A stretch of DNA of 64,000 nucleotides from assembly GCA_026120035.1 (NCBI GenBank), contig JALRME010000001.1:62001-126000 (forward strand). The letters are read 5' to 3'. The position numbers and the translations under genes are program-made. The DNA is from Coleophoma eucalyptorum (Eukaryota; Ascomycota; Leotiomycetes; Helotiales; Dermateaceae). How positions within the stretch are numbered: position 1 is the stretch's first letter; the number at the start of each line of letters is the position of its first letter. Under the pieces are notes generated by a model. The model made no database searches, had not been told where the DNA came from, and saw only the letters and a program-made list of their open reading frames with translations. This document shows positions 43,284 through 55,266 of this stretch, one piece after another.

Positions 43284-43648
43284 TGGAAAGAATTGTAGGT
43301 AACTATTTGACTGCATTCAGGCACAAATTACATTAGACTTTATATAATCAGACGGTAGACAATTAGAATGCATTAAAACAGCAACAAGTACGATACAGAA
43401 AATCTACAGCCGTATGCAAGATGCAAAGCTTAGCACAAACATCACAAACTAGACCAGTAAGTTGTTTGATGTTGTGTTCAAAAAGACAAGGGCAGCTTTA
43501 AATAATATATAATTGAATTAATAATATAACTTTTCAAATATCAATACATCGTATATCAATACATCGTCTATCGATATATCGTCTATCGATACGTCGTCTA
43601 TCGATACCCACCGTCTATTAATACATCGGCTGAGCAGAAACTAAAGGG
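43284..43648. other. Intergenic between convergent genes, with a minisatellite
   Basis: The 3' flanks of the P5CR-family gene and the multicopper oxidase. Strongly AT-rich, and it ends in a six-unit minisatellite listed separately. Confidence 0.6.
43538..43629. repeat. Minisatellite: six units of 15-17 bp
   Basis: The units start at 43538, 43553, 43568, 43583, 43598 and 43615. The first two are exact copies of atatcaatacatcgt, the next are ctatcgatatatcgt-like, and the fifth has two extra bases. The array ends 20 bp past the stop codon of the multicopper oxidase, probably in its 3' untranslated region. Confidence 0.85.
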
Positions 43649-45648
43649 TTATTGACTATCTTCCCACTGCGTCTGAAACTCTACGACTTCAGGCCAATGG
43701 GTCTCATTGCCTACGACGCTGCCACCGTATACCAGGTAGCCTTCCACTTCGGGTCTTGGCACAAGACTAAGAAGGTCTGTAGAATTACCAAAGACCCAAA
43801 CTGTTTGCATGCCCCTATTTTAACAATCAGTAATGTTCAAGTTGGCCAGCGAAAATGGATACTTACATGATCATGTGCTGCAAGATGTGGCAATGGACCA
43901 TCCACACTCCCGGTTGTTTCACTCTCAACCTCCACGCTCTCCATCCTGCATCGGTGCCATTACGGGCCTCCGCCTCATAACCATAGAGCAAAGTCGTATC
44001 GCGTTTCACAGGCATTGTTCCTGCCAATCTCTTCTCATTCTCTTCGGCATTGTAAGTGCCACTACCCGAGCCAATATCCCAGTAATGCGCACCGTGAGCA
44101 TGGAAGGGATGCGTCTCAGCCCCCCCAGTGTCAGCGCCAGTATTCTGTATGACAATCTCAAGCACCTCGCCAAGATCGGCTGGGAAAGCGTCAGTAACGG
44201 GATCGAGGCCGTTGTTTTTGAGTGCTCGCTCCATAGACGGATAATCGATGCCATCGTTTTTGTAGAGAGAAACTAGGTACGGTTCCTGAACTCTTTCTTC
44301 TGTCCATGGAAAGTGGTTCTCAACCCATATCGTGGCGCCCATCACCTTTTCATGCACTGTTACGATGACTCGTCGGGTGATTTCAGCTGCAGTTGGAAAA
44401 TCGGTCGAAGGAGTCAGAGGTCGAAGCACGTAGTCCAAAAATCCTAGAGTGAATTCTGGAAGAGTAATTGGAGGAGTGGTCGGTGGATAAGGAGCCTCTA
44501 CAAGCTTTGGACCATAGTTGAGAACTGCGAAGCCGCGGGTGACTGTTGTCCGCGCCCGGGTCTCGAATTGCATACTAAATGTCTGCTTCTCAGGAGCTAC
44601 CTGGGTGTGGAGAAGGAAACTGAAACGCTGTCCAGAGCCAACTTGTATGTAGCTTGTGTTATATGGTTGTGTGTATCCACTATTCATATTTCAGTAATCT
44701 TTCTGATTCTCAAAGTTTGCTCGCTTACCCATCGGCTTCAATGATCGTCAGAGTATCATGTCCCTCGATGGCAAAGGAGACGATAGAGAGGGCTGTACCA
44801 CCAATGACTCTGAAACGGTAGGTCTTATCTGGCTCGACGTTGAAGGTTGATAAACTTGCATTACAGACCGTTCCATCTGCTGTTCCGCCACCATCGCCAT
44901 TGACAAGAATCATGGCACTCTCTCCACTCCAAACAAGCGGGTCAGCGACTAGTCCCTTCTCGATAGTTTCATCATCCTTAGTAAATACGTCTTGGAGCAA
45001 GATAATTTTCTCTCCATCATATTTGTAGGGAATTCTGTGAGCCTCATCAACTATTAAAGGCCCGGTAACTGATACGGCTTGGAAACCAACGTGGCTATGG
45101 TAGACTGGAATTGAAGAGTAAGGAAAGTGGACCAAAAAAGCAAGACATCGGAAAATACTTACAATAAGTTCCAGCCATGCCAACGGGGACGTTGATCTCA
45201 TAGTCAAAGAAATGATTTGGTGGGATTGGCCATTGGCTAGCCTGAGGAGTTCCGTCACTGAAAGGAGAGACAGCCATGGTAAGGCCATGCCAGTGCTACG
45301 AATTGAGATTAGCTACAGTTCCATTCTGAAAAATTCCATATGGCTTTTTGACTCTGGAAAGCTACCCACAATAGTAGAATTCTTATCCGGAATATCATTG
45401 TAAACTCTGATCCAGTAGGTCAGACCCTCGGTTAAGCGCAACTCTGGACCTGGGCTGGTGCCATTCACAAGAGCAACCAACTTGGGTGGCACACAAGACT
45501 GAACATAATCCTGCTCTGAAATACGGAGTACCGCATCGGGAACAAATGTCTCGTCGTGGGTGTAAGTACGAAGAGCTGTCACGGAATTATAAAATAGAAT
45601 AAAACTCAAGTAGAGCGGAGCCAAGGAGAGGCGTAGGAGGGTAGACAT
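43649..45648 (-). CDS. Multicopper oxidase of ascorbate-oxidase type
   Basis: A 588-residue protein from exons 45370-45648, 45163-45295, 44729-45104, 43867-44679 and 43649-43814 (introns 74, 58, 49 and 52 nt). The joins recreate the copper motifs: STIHWHGL across intron 1, GTYFYHSHVGFQ across intron 2, then HPFHAHG and HCHILQHMIMGM across intron 4. The residue ten after the T1 cysteine is Met, as in ascorbate oxidase rather than high-potential laccases. A hydrophobic N-terminus (to about residue 25) suggests secretion. Three cupredoxin domains and the EADGGYTQPY segment fit fungal ascorbate-oxidase-like enzymes. The physiological substrate, phenol or ascorbate-like, is unknown. Confidence 0.93.
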
Positions 45649-47206
45649 TTTGTCTGCAAGGTACAGATGTGAACAAATCCTCCGACCGGATGAGAAACTT
45701 GGCAATGAAAGTAAGGCCCGAACTGTAAAGCTAACGAAGAGCAAAAGTGAGAGAAACTGATCCTGCTGTAGTGCAACAAACAGCGAAGAAGCATATACTT
45801 AAATCAGAGCTGACTTGCATTCACACAAAGTTAAACAAGATTTGCCAGCCTGCTTAACGTCAAACAAGATTATTAAAGAGGAACCTGTGGCTGCTGACCC
45901 TGTCAATTCCTGGAGGACCTGATAGGATCTGCAATCTTTGCAGCTCTATATGATATTTTGGTGGGTGGCAACAGCGGGAATACAGCAAGAGGAGGGCTGC
46001 CGCTGGCCGAAATTTGTTTTTACTTCGTCCGGCAGCTGCAGCACTGCATACAGCGCGCAGACAAAAAAGAGCCAAATGCTCCGCTTCTAGACATACTGCG
46101 TTGATCAAACTAATTTAAACGTGGTGTTGCATCCAATTAATCCAATAGCGACTTTTGATAACTGAGATGTCTAGTTGATTATTGACCTTAATGTAAGGTT
46201 TCCGAGAGCTCGGCTATCCCCCCGGCAGCCTATATGGACTGAGGTCGCATCATGGTACTATCTGCGATATTGTCAGGTTGCCTCCCGTCTCAACACTTGC
46301 AGCGGCAGCCAAGATGCCGTGTGCCTCCTATCCTTCATTTCCAACTTCTTCGTCAGGTAATTCCGGCCTGATGATGATGATGCGAACTGATCAGCACTTG
46401 CAGTGAAGGCTTGCATACTAAGCCTTGCTATTCAGGAAGTTAGTGCTTATGCTATCTCGGCATCCACAGCACAGTAATGCTTAAGAAGCCAGTAGAATTC
46501 CCAGAGAAAGGAATCAGCGGATCATACGGAACTAGCCGCGGGAATTGAGATGTCGAGGGTTCCGGAGGTTTGGAAGCTCCAAAGGCTATTAGCGTTTATG
46601 TCTTGGCTTTGAGGATTCCCAGTTGGATGGATGGTTTGGTTTGTGCGCCATGATATGTCTCAGCCCCAGTGGATTCGGTGGGTAGGATTGTGACTCGCGA
46701 TCCGTCGAGACATGGTAGAGTTAGCCGAAGACATCGTTGCTCTTCTACTCCGACCAAATAAAGTCTTCGTAAATTGCGCGGGAAGTCAACGCCGCTGAGC
46801 CAACGTGTCTATGATTGTTGCTGGGGAAGGGTCATCTAAGCTGGGGAGAGGCATCCCGTCGCTTTCCGTGTTGAGGGGAAACTGCGGCACTAGTAATTAC
46901 ACTTTCGTCCCATTTGTTGTGGTCGTTGCTGAGCAATCTGATTCCATGTCCCGTGCAACCAAGAAGTGCGATTCATACAAATCCAAATTCATTTAGTTAA
47001 TACGCCCAAACGTGGAAAGAAACGAATTGCTATTGTCGGGTATCTTAAGGCGCCTGCTCCTCCATCTCTCAGGCCTCTTTTTCTCCAAGAAATGTTTACT
47101 ATTGCTCATGCCCCCCCATACCCATGTTTCAAAGAACACCAGCAATGATTGAAAACAGAAGCTACAAGTTATTAGCTCAAAATCCCACCGTCCTGTCCTG
47201 TATAGT
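45649..47206. other. Intergenic region, 1.6 kb
   Basis: Promoter of the multicopper oxidase at the left and 3' flank of the low-complexity protein gene at the right. Short frames only. I see no repeats beyond a small gat run near 46373. Confidence 0.5.
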
Positions 47207-48615
47207 TTAGGATTTATCATTCTCCTCCACATGTTCCTCCTCCACTTTCTCGGTCTGCGGGTCTGTAGGTGATTCGGTGACATCACCCCAGCCAGAATTA
47301 TTACGACTAATCCTACCTGGGCCGGATACATCTCGCGGGCTCGCCAGTGGACTTCCAGGAACAGTAGCACCGGCAGGACTGCCACCAACGCTCTCCGCCT
47401 TTCCATGACCAACCATACCGCTCTTGATGCTACTTCCATCGCCGGCCACTGTCTGTTTTCCTGCATAGAAGCTGTTTCGCTCGCTAGGTAAAGCTGGTGT
47501 GACGCCTGTCGCAGAGTATATGCTTGCTCTCTCAGCCGCACCTACGTTAGCACGGTTTTGATGAAGGCTAGACGCAGCAGTAGTTGCGTTGGGTTCGATA
47601 TTGGAACTCAATACACTAAGAGGAAGGCTCTCGCGACTACCGCCAAACAATGACGAAGGTGCCATAGCACGGACTGATGCATCTGTATCCATAGATCTTC
47701 TTCTACGACGCTTCGAAGAAGATGCAAGCGTCAAGATAGAGGCATTGTCGGTAAGGAGGTTGTTCGCTGTAGCGGTATTATATGTTGCCGGATGTCCACC
47801 ACTGCCTTGTGGTACAAGATGGGCGGGGAGTGCACTTGGTGGTGGAGAGCTAGGGAACTGATGTACAAACTGGATGGATTGTCCGTTGTTTCCATTGCTC
47901 GCATGACCTCCACTTGAAACGTTTGTGCCCGCCGGGGTTGCAGCCGATTGTATTGTTGTAAGCGTCGTAGTCATAGATCGAACGGATGGGGCCGGCGAAG
48001 AGAAAGTGCTGTCTTGTCCCCTTGCTGAGTTGACTCCTCCACCCACGGTGCCAGTAGTTGCGTCACCAGAAGAAGGTGCGTGTGACGGTGCAACATCTGA
48101 ATGTGCCACGTCCGTCCCCATTGTGCCTGCCATTGATTTATTCCCGATTGTTGGTGGAGGGCGCCCATCTTCTGATGATCTATTTGAATCTCTGCTTCGT
48201 TCCAGAGATGCAGAACTGATTGTGTTCCCAGTGGGTACCGTGGAGAATGATGGGCTGCCCCCCGGGTGCGCTACTGAATCACCAACTGTGCCTGATTCTG
48301 GGTACGGATTGTTGTTTTTAGAGGCGCCATTCTTTTTTGACTGTGACTTCATCTGATATGCATTCCGTTTTGTGCCGGTATGGTTTGAGTCTCCGCTGGA
48401 GGAGCCGCCTTTGAGGTTCGCGAGTTTCTTCATCCATGCTGAGAAGGGTCTGCGACGGCCCGATCTGTCAGGACGTTCTGCGCAATTGATTAGGACTTTG
48501 GCCTTCGATGAGTTCACTACGATTTCGAAGAGGTTTCTGATCGTCGCAACAGGAGCAGATGTGGCAGGGAAGTGTACTTACCATGAGCATGGTGCGCTGT
48601 CTCTGCCGTTGCCAT
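47207..48615 (-). CDS. Uncharacterised Ser/Thr/Gly-rich fungal protein
   Basis: A 447-residue protein from exons 48582-48615 and 47207-48516 (65-nt intron, GTAAGT...CGTAG). I do not recognise a functional domain. Most is disordered and rich in Ser, Thr, Gly and Pro. Two blocks look constrained: the basic N-terminus (INCAERPDRSGRRRPFSAWM, then KKLANLKGG) and the middle (TATANNLLTDNASILTLASS, followed by KRRRRRS and later SSLFGGSRESLPLSVL). From memory, similar blocks recur in other Pezizomycotina proteins of unknown function, but I cannot verify this. The KRRRRR cluster could be a nuclear signal. It is head to head with MLH3, with about 600 bp between starts. Confidence 0.75.
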
Positions 48616-49217
48616 TTTAGATTTACTGGGACCGGCGATGGCGTGGTTGGCTTGACAAACGATTGTGCGGAGAAGAAGACGAGGTTGACTCTTGCTCAGA
48701 GGGAGCTCTGCAAAGGAAGGTGCAGTTGCGCCCCAGGTATGATGGGGAAATGGGAACAACACAGTTGTGTGTTTGTTGTCTTGTCTTGTCTTGCTGTTCT
48801 CCTGAATGGAGCGAGTCGGAAACGAGGTAAGCACTCCAGCAAGCACATGCATGCCGTCAAGGAGACGAGCGAGCTATGCGCGAATCCATTCATCAGCATC
48901 ATAGGCAGGGGTCTTTGGTCACGTGAACACCCCTGCTGTCCATTTGCAGTCGTCATTCTCCACTCCACAACTCCAGATTTGCAAAGACTGGATACTTCGT
49001 TTGATGTGCATGTTTCCTTGTTATCTCCTCTACTGTAACCCTTTCCAGGCCTCCACTGGAGATCTACCTGTCTCAGTAGTTTTCTCCACTCGCTCGAGCC
49101 ATCGCCGTTATCTACGATGGTTCATTCCATTTCTCCTGTTGAGGAAGGCGCAACGCCGTTAATGTCCTGCTGTTTGAAACAACTTGCTTTGAAACTGGAC
49201 AACTAACTAAGTCCAAA
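48616..49217. other. Divergent promoter between the low-complexity protein and MLH3
   Basis: A 602-nt spacer between two divergent starts. I see no repeats, RNA genes or clear motif. Confidence 0.5.
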
Positions 49218-52142
49218 ATGTCAATACAACCATTGCCTGCAGATGTTATTGCTCAAATCAAATCAGCTGTAGCCATCGTTAATTTAAATCAAGTCGTCAT
49301 TGGCCTTCTGAAGAATTCGTTGGACTCCTCCTCGACAAAGATTGACATCACGGTAGACTATGGACGGGGCAGCTGTGCTGTAGAAGATGATGGGCACGGC
49401 ATACTACCCTCCGAATTTGAAGAGAAAGGGGGGTTGGGAAGGCTGCATCGTAAGCGATGATACAGAAGATCCTTAGGGAAAACACCGACTAATTCTGCCA
49501 TAGATTCCTCCAAGCTCCATAACCTCGGTCCAACTCATGGTATCTACGGCACCTTCATTGCTTCACTAGCAGCGCTTTCATTCCTCTCGATAACTTCTCA
49601 TCATGAGATGCATTATTCGCATAATGCTCTGAGCATTCACGCCTCTCGCGTGGTAGCTCGACAGATCCCGGCGCCAACGCATCTGCATCTTCCTTATGCC
49701 AATCATGGTACCCGGGTGGTTGTCCGAGATCTTTTTGGTAGTATGCCGGTACGTGTCAAGCAGAGACCTACTGCTTCGGATCAAGACTCTCAGAGGAGCA
49801 GGCATTTCGAAGACTTAAAGCGGGGCATTGTTGCCATTCTTTTGTCATGGCCTAGTGCGGTTTGTCTGACGGTCCATGAAGCTGGAACAAATCGCAAGCT
49901 TCAATTAAAACCTCTCGGTCACTCACTGCAAAGGCCCAACTCTGATGTTCATGCTATATGCCATATCTTGTCCCAGGCTAGCTACATCGAAGCACCAGAC
50001 AAGCCATCGTGGATTCGCATTAGCGCCTCAACATCCAGGTTCTCAATATCAGGAGCCATATCCCTGGTCCCTAGTCCTAGTAGACAAACACAATTTGTGG
50101 CCTTTGGCATTCAGCCTTTGATGCATTCGGAAGGACAAACAGTTCTCTATGATGAGCTCAACCGCTTATTTATGAATTCAGCATTTGGTACCGAAGATAG
50201 CGTGGGAGAGCTTGATGAGGAGGAAAAGCAAAGGCGAGCAAAAGACCGACGATACAAGAGTGATGGTTATACCACGAAGGAGCTCCAATGCGGGAAGAAG
50301 GGCATCGATCGATGGCCAATGTTTTATATTAGAATCACACCAGCTCAACAATCGCAGAGTAGGTCGTTATCAGATTTGGATGATGTGTTAGAAGACAGGC
50401 GGAACTCGCTTGGTGCTATCTTGGAACTACTTCATGCAACAATCTTCGAATTTCTTTCAAGGCACCACTTTCGGCCCAGAAATCTCCCTGGACAGGCTCG
50501 TCAACGGGGCACGAAAGATATAACTGCACCAGTTCATCGTAGCTATAGTACACCGAGCCCGAAATCACAAGCCAGTGCGATAGCTTCTAACGCATTCCGA
50601 GAGAAACATGGTAATATCAGCACCGGTGCAAGTAGTACGCCTTCCCCGTTCAAGCCGCGCTTGTCAAACACGGATAAACCATTCGATGCATGGTCGAGAG
50701 TCAAAATTGGCGCAACATCCTCCAAAAGCATGAGAAGTCCAGATGTACTAAAAGCATACGAACCCCAAACGACCAAATCCACAGCTGAGAACAAAGTTGA
50801 AGTCACCGAACCTTTGAACGGTCAAATCAAGAAATCAGTGCAACCACTTGTATCGAAAGCTGGAAAGATAATTCGGAGGCCGTTCGAAGATGTAGGTTTA
50901 TCAATTGAGCTAGAACGGAACAATGTCTCTTCGCCAGGCGCCGAATCAAAGGACGAACCGCAACAAGTATCGACAATATGGACGAAACCTATCACAAAAG
51001 TGACTTCCAATATTGATTCGAGAACTGGTCGAGTATTACCTTCGAGCGGGGAAAATGGTAGAGGGGAGCCAAAGCGATTCACTCAACTCCTCTCGCAGCA
51101 CCCAACAACACAGCCATTGAGTGACGAAAGTGGGTGGATCAGTGAACTTTTGACCAGATGGGACAACCCAATATTCAAGCCAGCAGAGCAAATAGTACCA
51201 CATGTGCGCCTAGATGCATACTCAGACCCTCACGGCCAATGTCATCAATGCCCAAGCTCCGACAGGGAGGATCTTGGTTCTAATTTCGCAATTGGTAATC
51301 TCGGACGGATCTCCAAGGATGCATTGCACAAGGCGAATATTATTGCACAGGTTGACAAGAAATTCATTTTGGTAAAATTAGGGCTTACAACTTCCAGCGA
51401 TACGTACGCTGGTACAGACTGTATGCTTGTTCTTGTTGATCAACATGCGGCAGATGAGCGCATCCGCATTGAGAGATTACTAGCAGAGCTTTGTACCTCA
51501 CCTGTTCTCGGTTCTACATCTGGTATTTTCACGGTAGATTTGGAAAAGCCTCTTTCGTTTGATATCTCCCCAAAAGAAATCCGAATGTTTGCAAATCATG
51601 TTCAACATTTTACGAATTGGGGTATCATTTACGAACTCCCACCAATCTCAACGGCAGCCAACGTGCCGAAAACAGAAAAGTTAATCGTGCACAGTTTGCC
51701 GCCAGGAATCCTTGAGCGGTGCAAACTTGATCCGAAACTCTTGATATCCCTCCTTCGCTCGGAAGCATGGGCTGTCTTTGACAAGGGCACAATAAAGAGT
51801 GATATACCACCACCCTTATTACCCTGCGAGTCGTCGAAATTGGCATGGCTACAGCGAATACAGAGCTGTCCCCAGGGAATTCTCGATCTCCTGAATTCTA
51901 GAGCATGTAGGAGTTCCATTATGTTTAATGACGAGCTTTCGCTCGATCAGTGTCGGGTCTTGGTCCAAAAACTTGCAGATTGTGCATTTCCGTTTCAGTG
52001 TGCTCATGGGCGCCCAAGCATGGTACCTCTTGTGAGTCTGAGCAATGTTGCCAGCTCATGTCCAGTGGAGTCAAAGCTGGCGTTCGGGTCCGTCTTCAAT
52101 CGCTGGAAGGATGAGCTACAATCCGACGATCGAGTCGACTAG
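49218..52142 (+). CDS. MLH3: DNA mismatch repair/meiotic protein MLH3 (MutL homologue)
   Basis: A 956-residue protein from exons 49218-49449 and 49504-52142 (54-nt intron, CTAAT branch). The N-terminal GHKL region has VVIGLLKNSLDSSSTKIDI, the nucleotide-binding DDGHGI and DHGTRV-like NHGTRVVVRDLFGSMPVR. The C-terminus has the nuclease motif DQHAADERIRIE (Asp723-Glu734), ACRSSIMFND and CAHGRPSMVPL, all diagnostic for MutL-gamma/MLH3. With MLH1 it nicks DNA in meiotic crossover resolution and some mismatch repair. Oddities: the catalytic Glu of the ATPase (KELVEN in MutL) is Gly29, and a GFRGEAL motif is not visible. The linker, about 270-620, is long and disordered. Confidence 0.93.
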
Positions 52143-52323
52143 ATATACTTCTACGTTCATAGGTTCAATTGGGGGAGCCATGCCTTCTAAGCAGATGACC
52201 GATAGTTGCACAGATGTATGGCGACATGAAGAATGAACACATGTCACTTGATCTGATCAGCGATGGTTCGTTCTTCATAACCATTATCATGTTCATGTCG
52301 ATTTGTAAATCCTAAGTCCGACG

Positions 52324-53992
52324 TTACACTTGACTCTTTTCCTCTACATGATCGAGGATCCCACCCTTTACACTATCCTCTCCGCCCCCTGAGGGAGCCA
52401 ATGCTCCTCTCGCATCATCACCCTTTGCAAAGAGTCTATCTACATCTTCGAGCTCTAGGCCCTTGGTCTCTGGGAAGAAGAAGTAGATGATCGGTACCTG
52501 GTTACTTAGTTAGTTGTTGCGCAAAAAGAAGGAATGTAAACGTACCCAGCATGCATTCAAGGCCGCAAAAATGATATATGTACGGTAACCAATATTGTTG
52601 ATGGCGATCGGGGTAATTTGCACAATCATGTAATTCATGATCCAATTGCAAGCGGTTGAGACCGAAGATCCACGCTGTCTGAGACGAAGGGGCAAGATTT
52701 CTGAGGGATAGACCCAAACGGTGGCTTGAAACCCAATAGTAAATGCGCCTTCAAATATGAATAGCATAGCTGCAGCACCCGCACCACACGAGGTGGCAAT
52801 GGCAGTCTTGTGTTGCACATTATATATCAATCCCGTCTGTACAACCATTACAGCCGACATAACCGAGATCATACTTAACAGCAATGGTCGGCGACCAATT
52901 CGATCGATTAAGAACCAAGGAATGAAAGAGGCGACAAAAAACCAAGTCTGCAGGAAGCCAGACATGAGGGCAGACATATGGTCTGAGAAGCCCAGACTTT
53001 TGGAGAAGAGGGTGTTAGAGTAGTAGATCAATGCATTAATACCTCCCAGCTGCTGGAATGCCTGGATGGCGCACGCAATCAGGAAACGGCGCTGTGATTG
53101 GATGCTATCGTTGTGTAGCAAATCTGACCATTTCCCAGCGCCTAGTGATTCTTCGTAGGCGACAGTTTGCAGGATGTCATGGTGCAGGTTCTCGATGTGC
53201 GTAATGCTCATGGTCTTGGAATGCAGGCGTGTCAGTACCGAGAGAGACTCGTCGGCACGTCCATGAGATGCGAGCCAGCGTGGTGATTCAGGCACAATCG
53301 TTAGAATGAAGAGCATAGGAATGAGGAAGATGCATTGTAAAATGCAGGGAATCCGCCAGGCTATGGAGTCGGCAATATGAGTGGTGAAGCCGTAGTCGAC
53401 CCAGTATGCGAGGAAGATACCGAAGTTCAGCGTGGATAGCTGCATGCAGACATCTGAACTCGGATTAGCTGTCGCTCCATGCACCGACGTCCAATGAGAT
53501 ACTTACACAATCCTCTTGTGGCCTTGGGACTAAACTCTGCCTGGAAGACAGGCACGGTGCTGTTAATAAAGCCCATCCCAACTCCACTCACAACCCGAGA
53601 AACAATCATGTGTGCCCGCGAATAGGCGGTTGACTGCAGCAAAGCTCCAACTATCATAATCAGCACACCCGCTGCAATGGACTTCTTACGGCCCAGACGC
53701 TCTCCAAACACCGACGTCGCGCAACTCCCGAGGAAGCAGCCAACCTCGTAGATGGCTACGATTAAACCAGTGATGGTTGGGCTGGGCGCATCGAAGGACT
53801 TGGTGAAGGCCGCTGAGTTGACGAGACTATGTAAAAAAGGTTAATTGCTGATTGGGGCTGAGATGACTCGTGGTAGACGTACCCTCCCATGAGCCCATTG
53901 TCGTAACCGATCAAGAGAAAGCCCAGACAGGTCAGCGCCGTGACAGCAGAGAAGAGGGGTCTGCCTTCCAGTTCCATGGCCATGATTGCCAT
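52324..53992 (-). CDS. MFS sugar porter (hexose transporter family)
   Basis: A 503-residue protein from exons 53883-53992, 53507-53826, 52546-53453 and 52324-52497 (introns 56, 53 and 48 nt). Sugar-porter signatures appear in order: GYDNGLMGG in the first span, ERLGRKKS, VPESPRWLASHGR, QQLGGINALIYYS, IDRIGRRPLL and FFPETKGLELEDVDRLF. Twelve membrane spans are expected in the plasma membrane. The substrate is a sugar, but QQLGGINALIYYS alone does not settle which. The ATG at 53992 was taken as start. Two more in-frame Met codons follow within six residues. Its promoter faces the Zn2Cys6 gene's upstream region. Confidence 0.93.
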
Positions 53993-55266
53993 GGGAAGTT
54001 GCAGCGTCTTCTTTTCTGGAATGGAAGACTGGGGGCGGGTTGGAAGCGATATATGATACGGCTGTATGCCAAGCTTTGATAGTCGCCTCGTCTCGCAATA
54101 GAGTTTACCCCTTAAGGCTATGACGGTCTTCGACCTCGATTAGAGTACACTCCAGAAAGTATAAATAAGGCTGGCGGACGCACGGGAAACCTGGAAAGAA
54201 GGAGGATGGTGGGCAGCGAGACGGCACAGAGAGGTATATGTATGTAGTATGTATGTATATGCAGACAGCTACATACCCCAGACGGCGGGGAAGGGAAGGA
54301 TGCCGCGAGGTTCGGGTAGAGCGTGGAGGTGGAGATGGGAAGTGGGATTGTGGGTGAAAACAATGCAGAAGTTGGAAGGGCAGAACAAGTAATTATACTT
54401 TCAGACGGGAACAGCAAGGGAATATAAAATAGCGGAAGAGCAATTCGGGAGACTGGACACCTTGCTTTGGTATCGAATGACCAGCATAACAAGCCAGTTC
54501 AGGATTGTCGTCGTCTCACTTCAGGGGCTAAGCCGGTCTGGATGGGTGCATTAGAAACCCTATCCCCCAGGGACAGCCCCGTGGGGAATAGTGCCGTGCT
54601 AAGGATGTGTTGGGACGAGGTGAGTTGCTTGTGGTGTGCTCGTGGTGGGCGGGGCTGGCCAGGCTGCAAAAAACACGAGCGAAGACATATAATCACGACG
54701 GTTTGACGGACTGCCGGCCATGACCCAAACCTTTCCCCAGATCCAGTTCCATCCGTAAGCAAAAGCCAGAGGTAGCATATTCCTTCGTGCCGACGAGCTG
54801 CTTCCGCCAAGCCATCACAGCCCATCAAACGCCGACAGATTCCAGTTTTCCGTCCTTCTGCCATCACTCCCCGCATCCAGAAATCGTAAGGTAGACAGCC
54901 AGACGGACACCCTGACACCCTTGACACCACACCACGCGCTCTGGTTCAAAGGCCGACAGGAAGCGGATTGCTCACATTTCACTCCTAGGAATCCTAGGAA
55001 GGGAAGCTTGCCGCGCTCTTTGCTCAGCGTCCCAGCCCGGGCAGCCAGGACCATTGTCACCTGGTGTCACCTGGGGTCACCGACGACGCTCATCCGTCCG
55101 TCCGTCGGTCCTTGTGGTATCTGGAACTCTAAGGGCCCGTCACTCCCCGAGTGTACAACGTCCGTTCTGAACTGGTCCTGGACTGCGTGGCTCTCCGCGG
55201 TCCCGCATTGTGCACGCTACGCTCACTCGTCGCCCGACACCTCAAGAATCCGGGGCTCCACACTCC
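53993..55266. other. Divergent upstream region of sugar porter and Zn2Cys6 gene
   Basis: A 1.3-kb region. A tatgtatg-type simple repeat lies near 54233-54260, and near 55055-55125 there are short repeats (gtcacctgg-like units and tccgtccg runs). No coding sequence recognised. Confidence 0.5.

Noticed and set aside
27585..45648. A secondary-metabolite gene cluster around the PDR transporter, nitrilase and multicopper oxidase
   Set aside because: No polyketide synthase, NRPS, terpene cyclase or prenyltransferase is present, and the genes between are ordinary enzymes.
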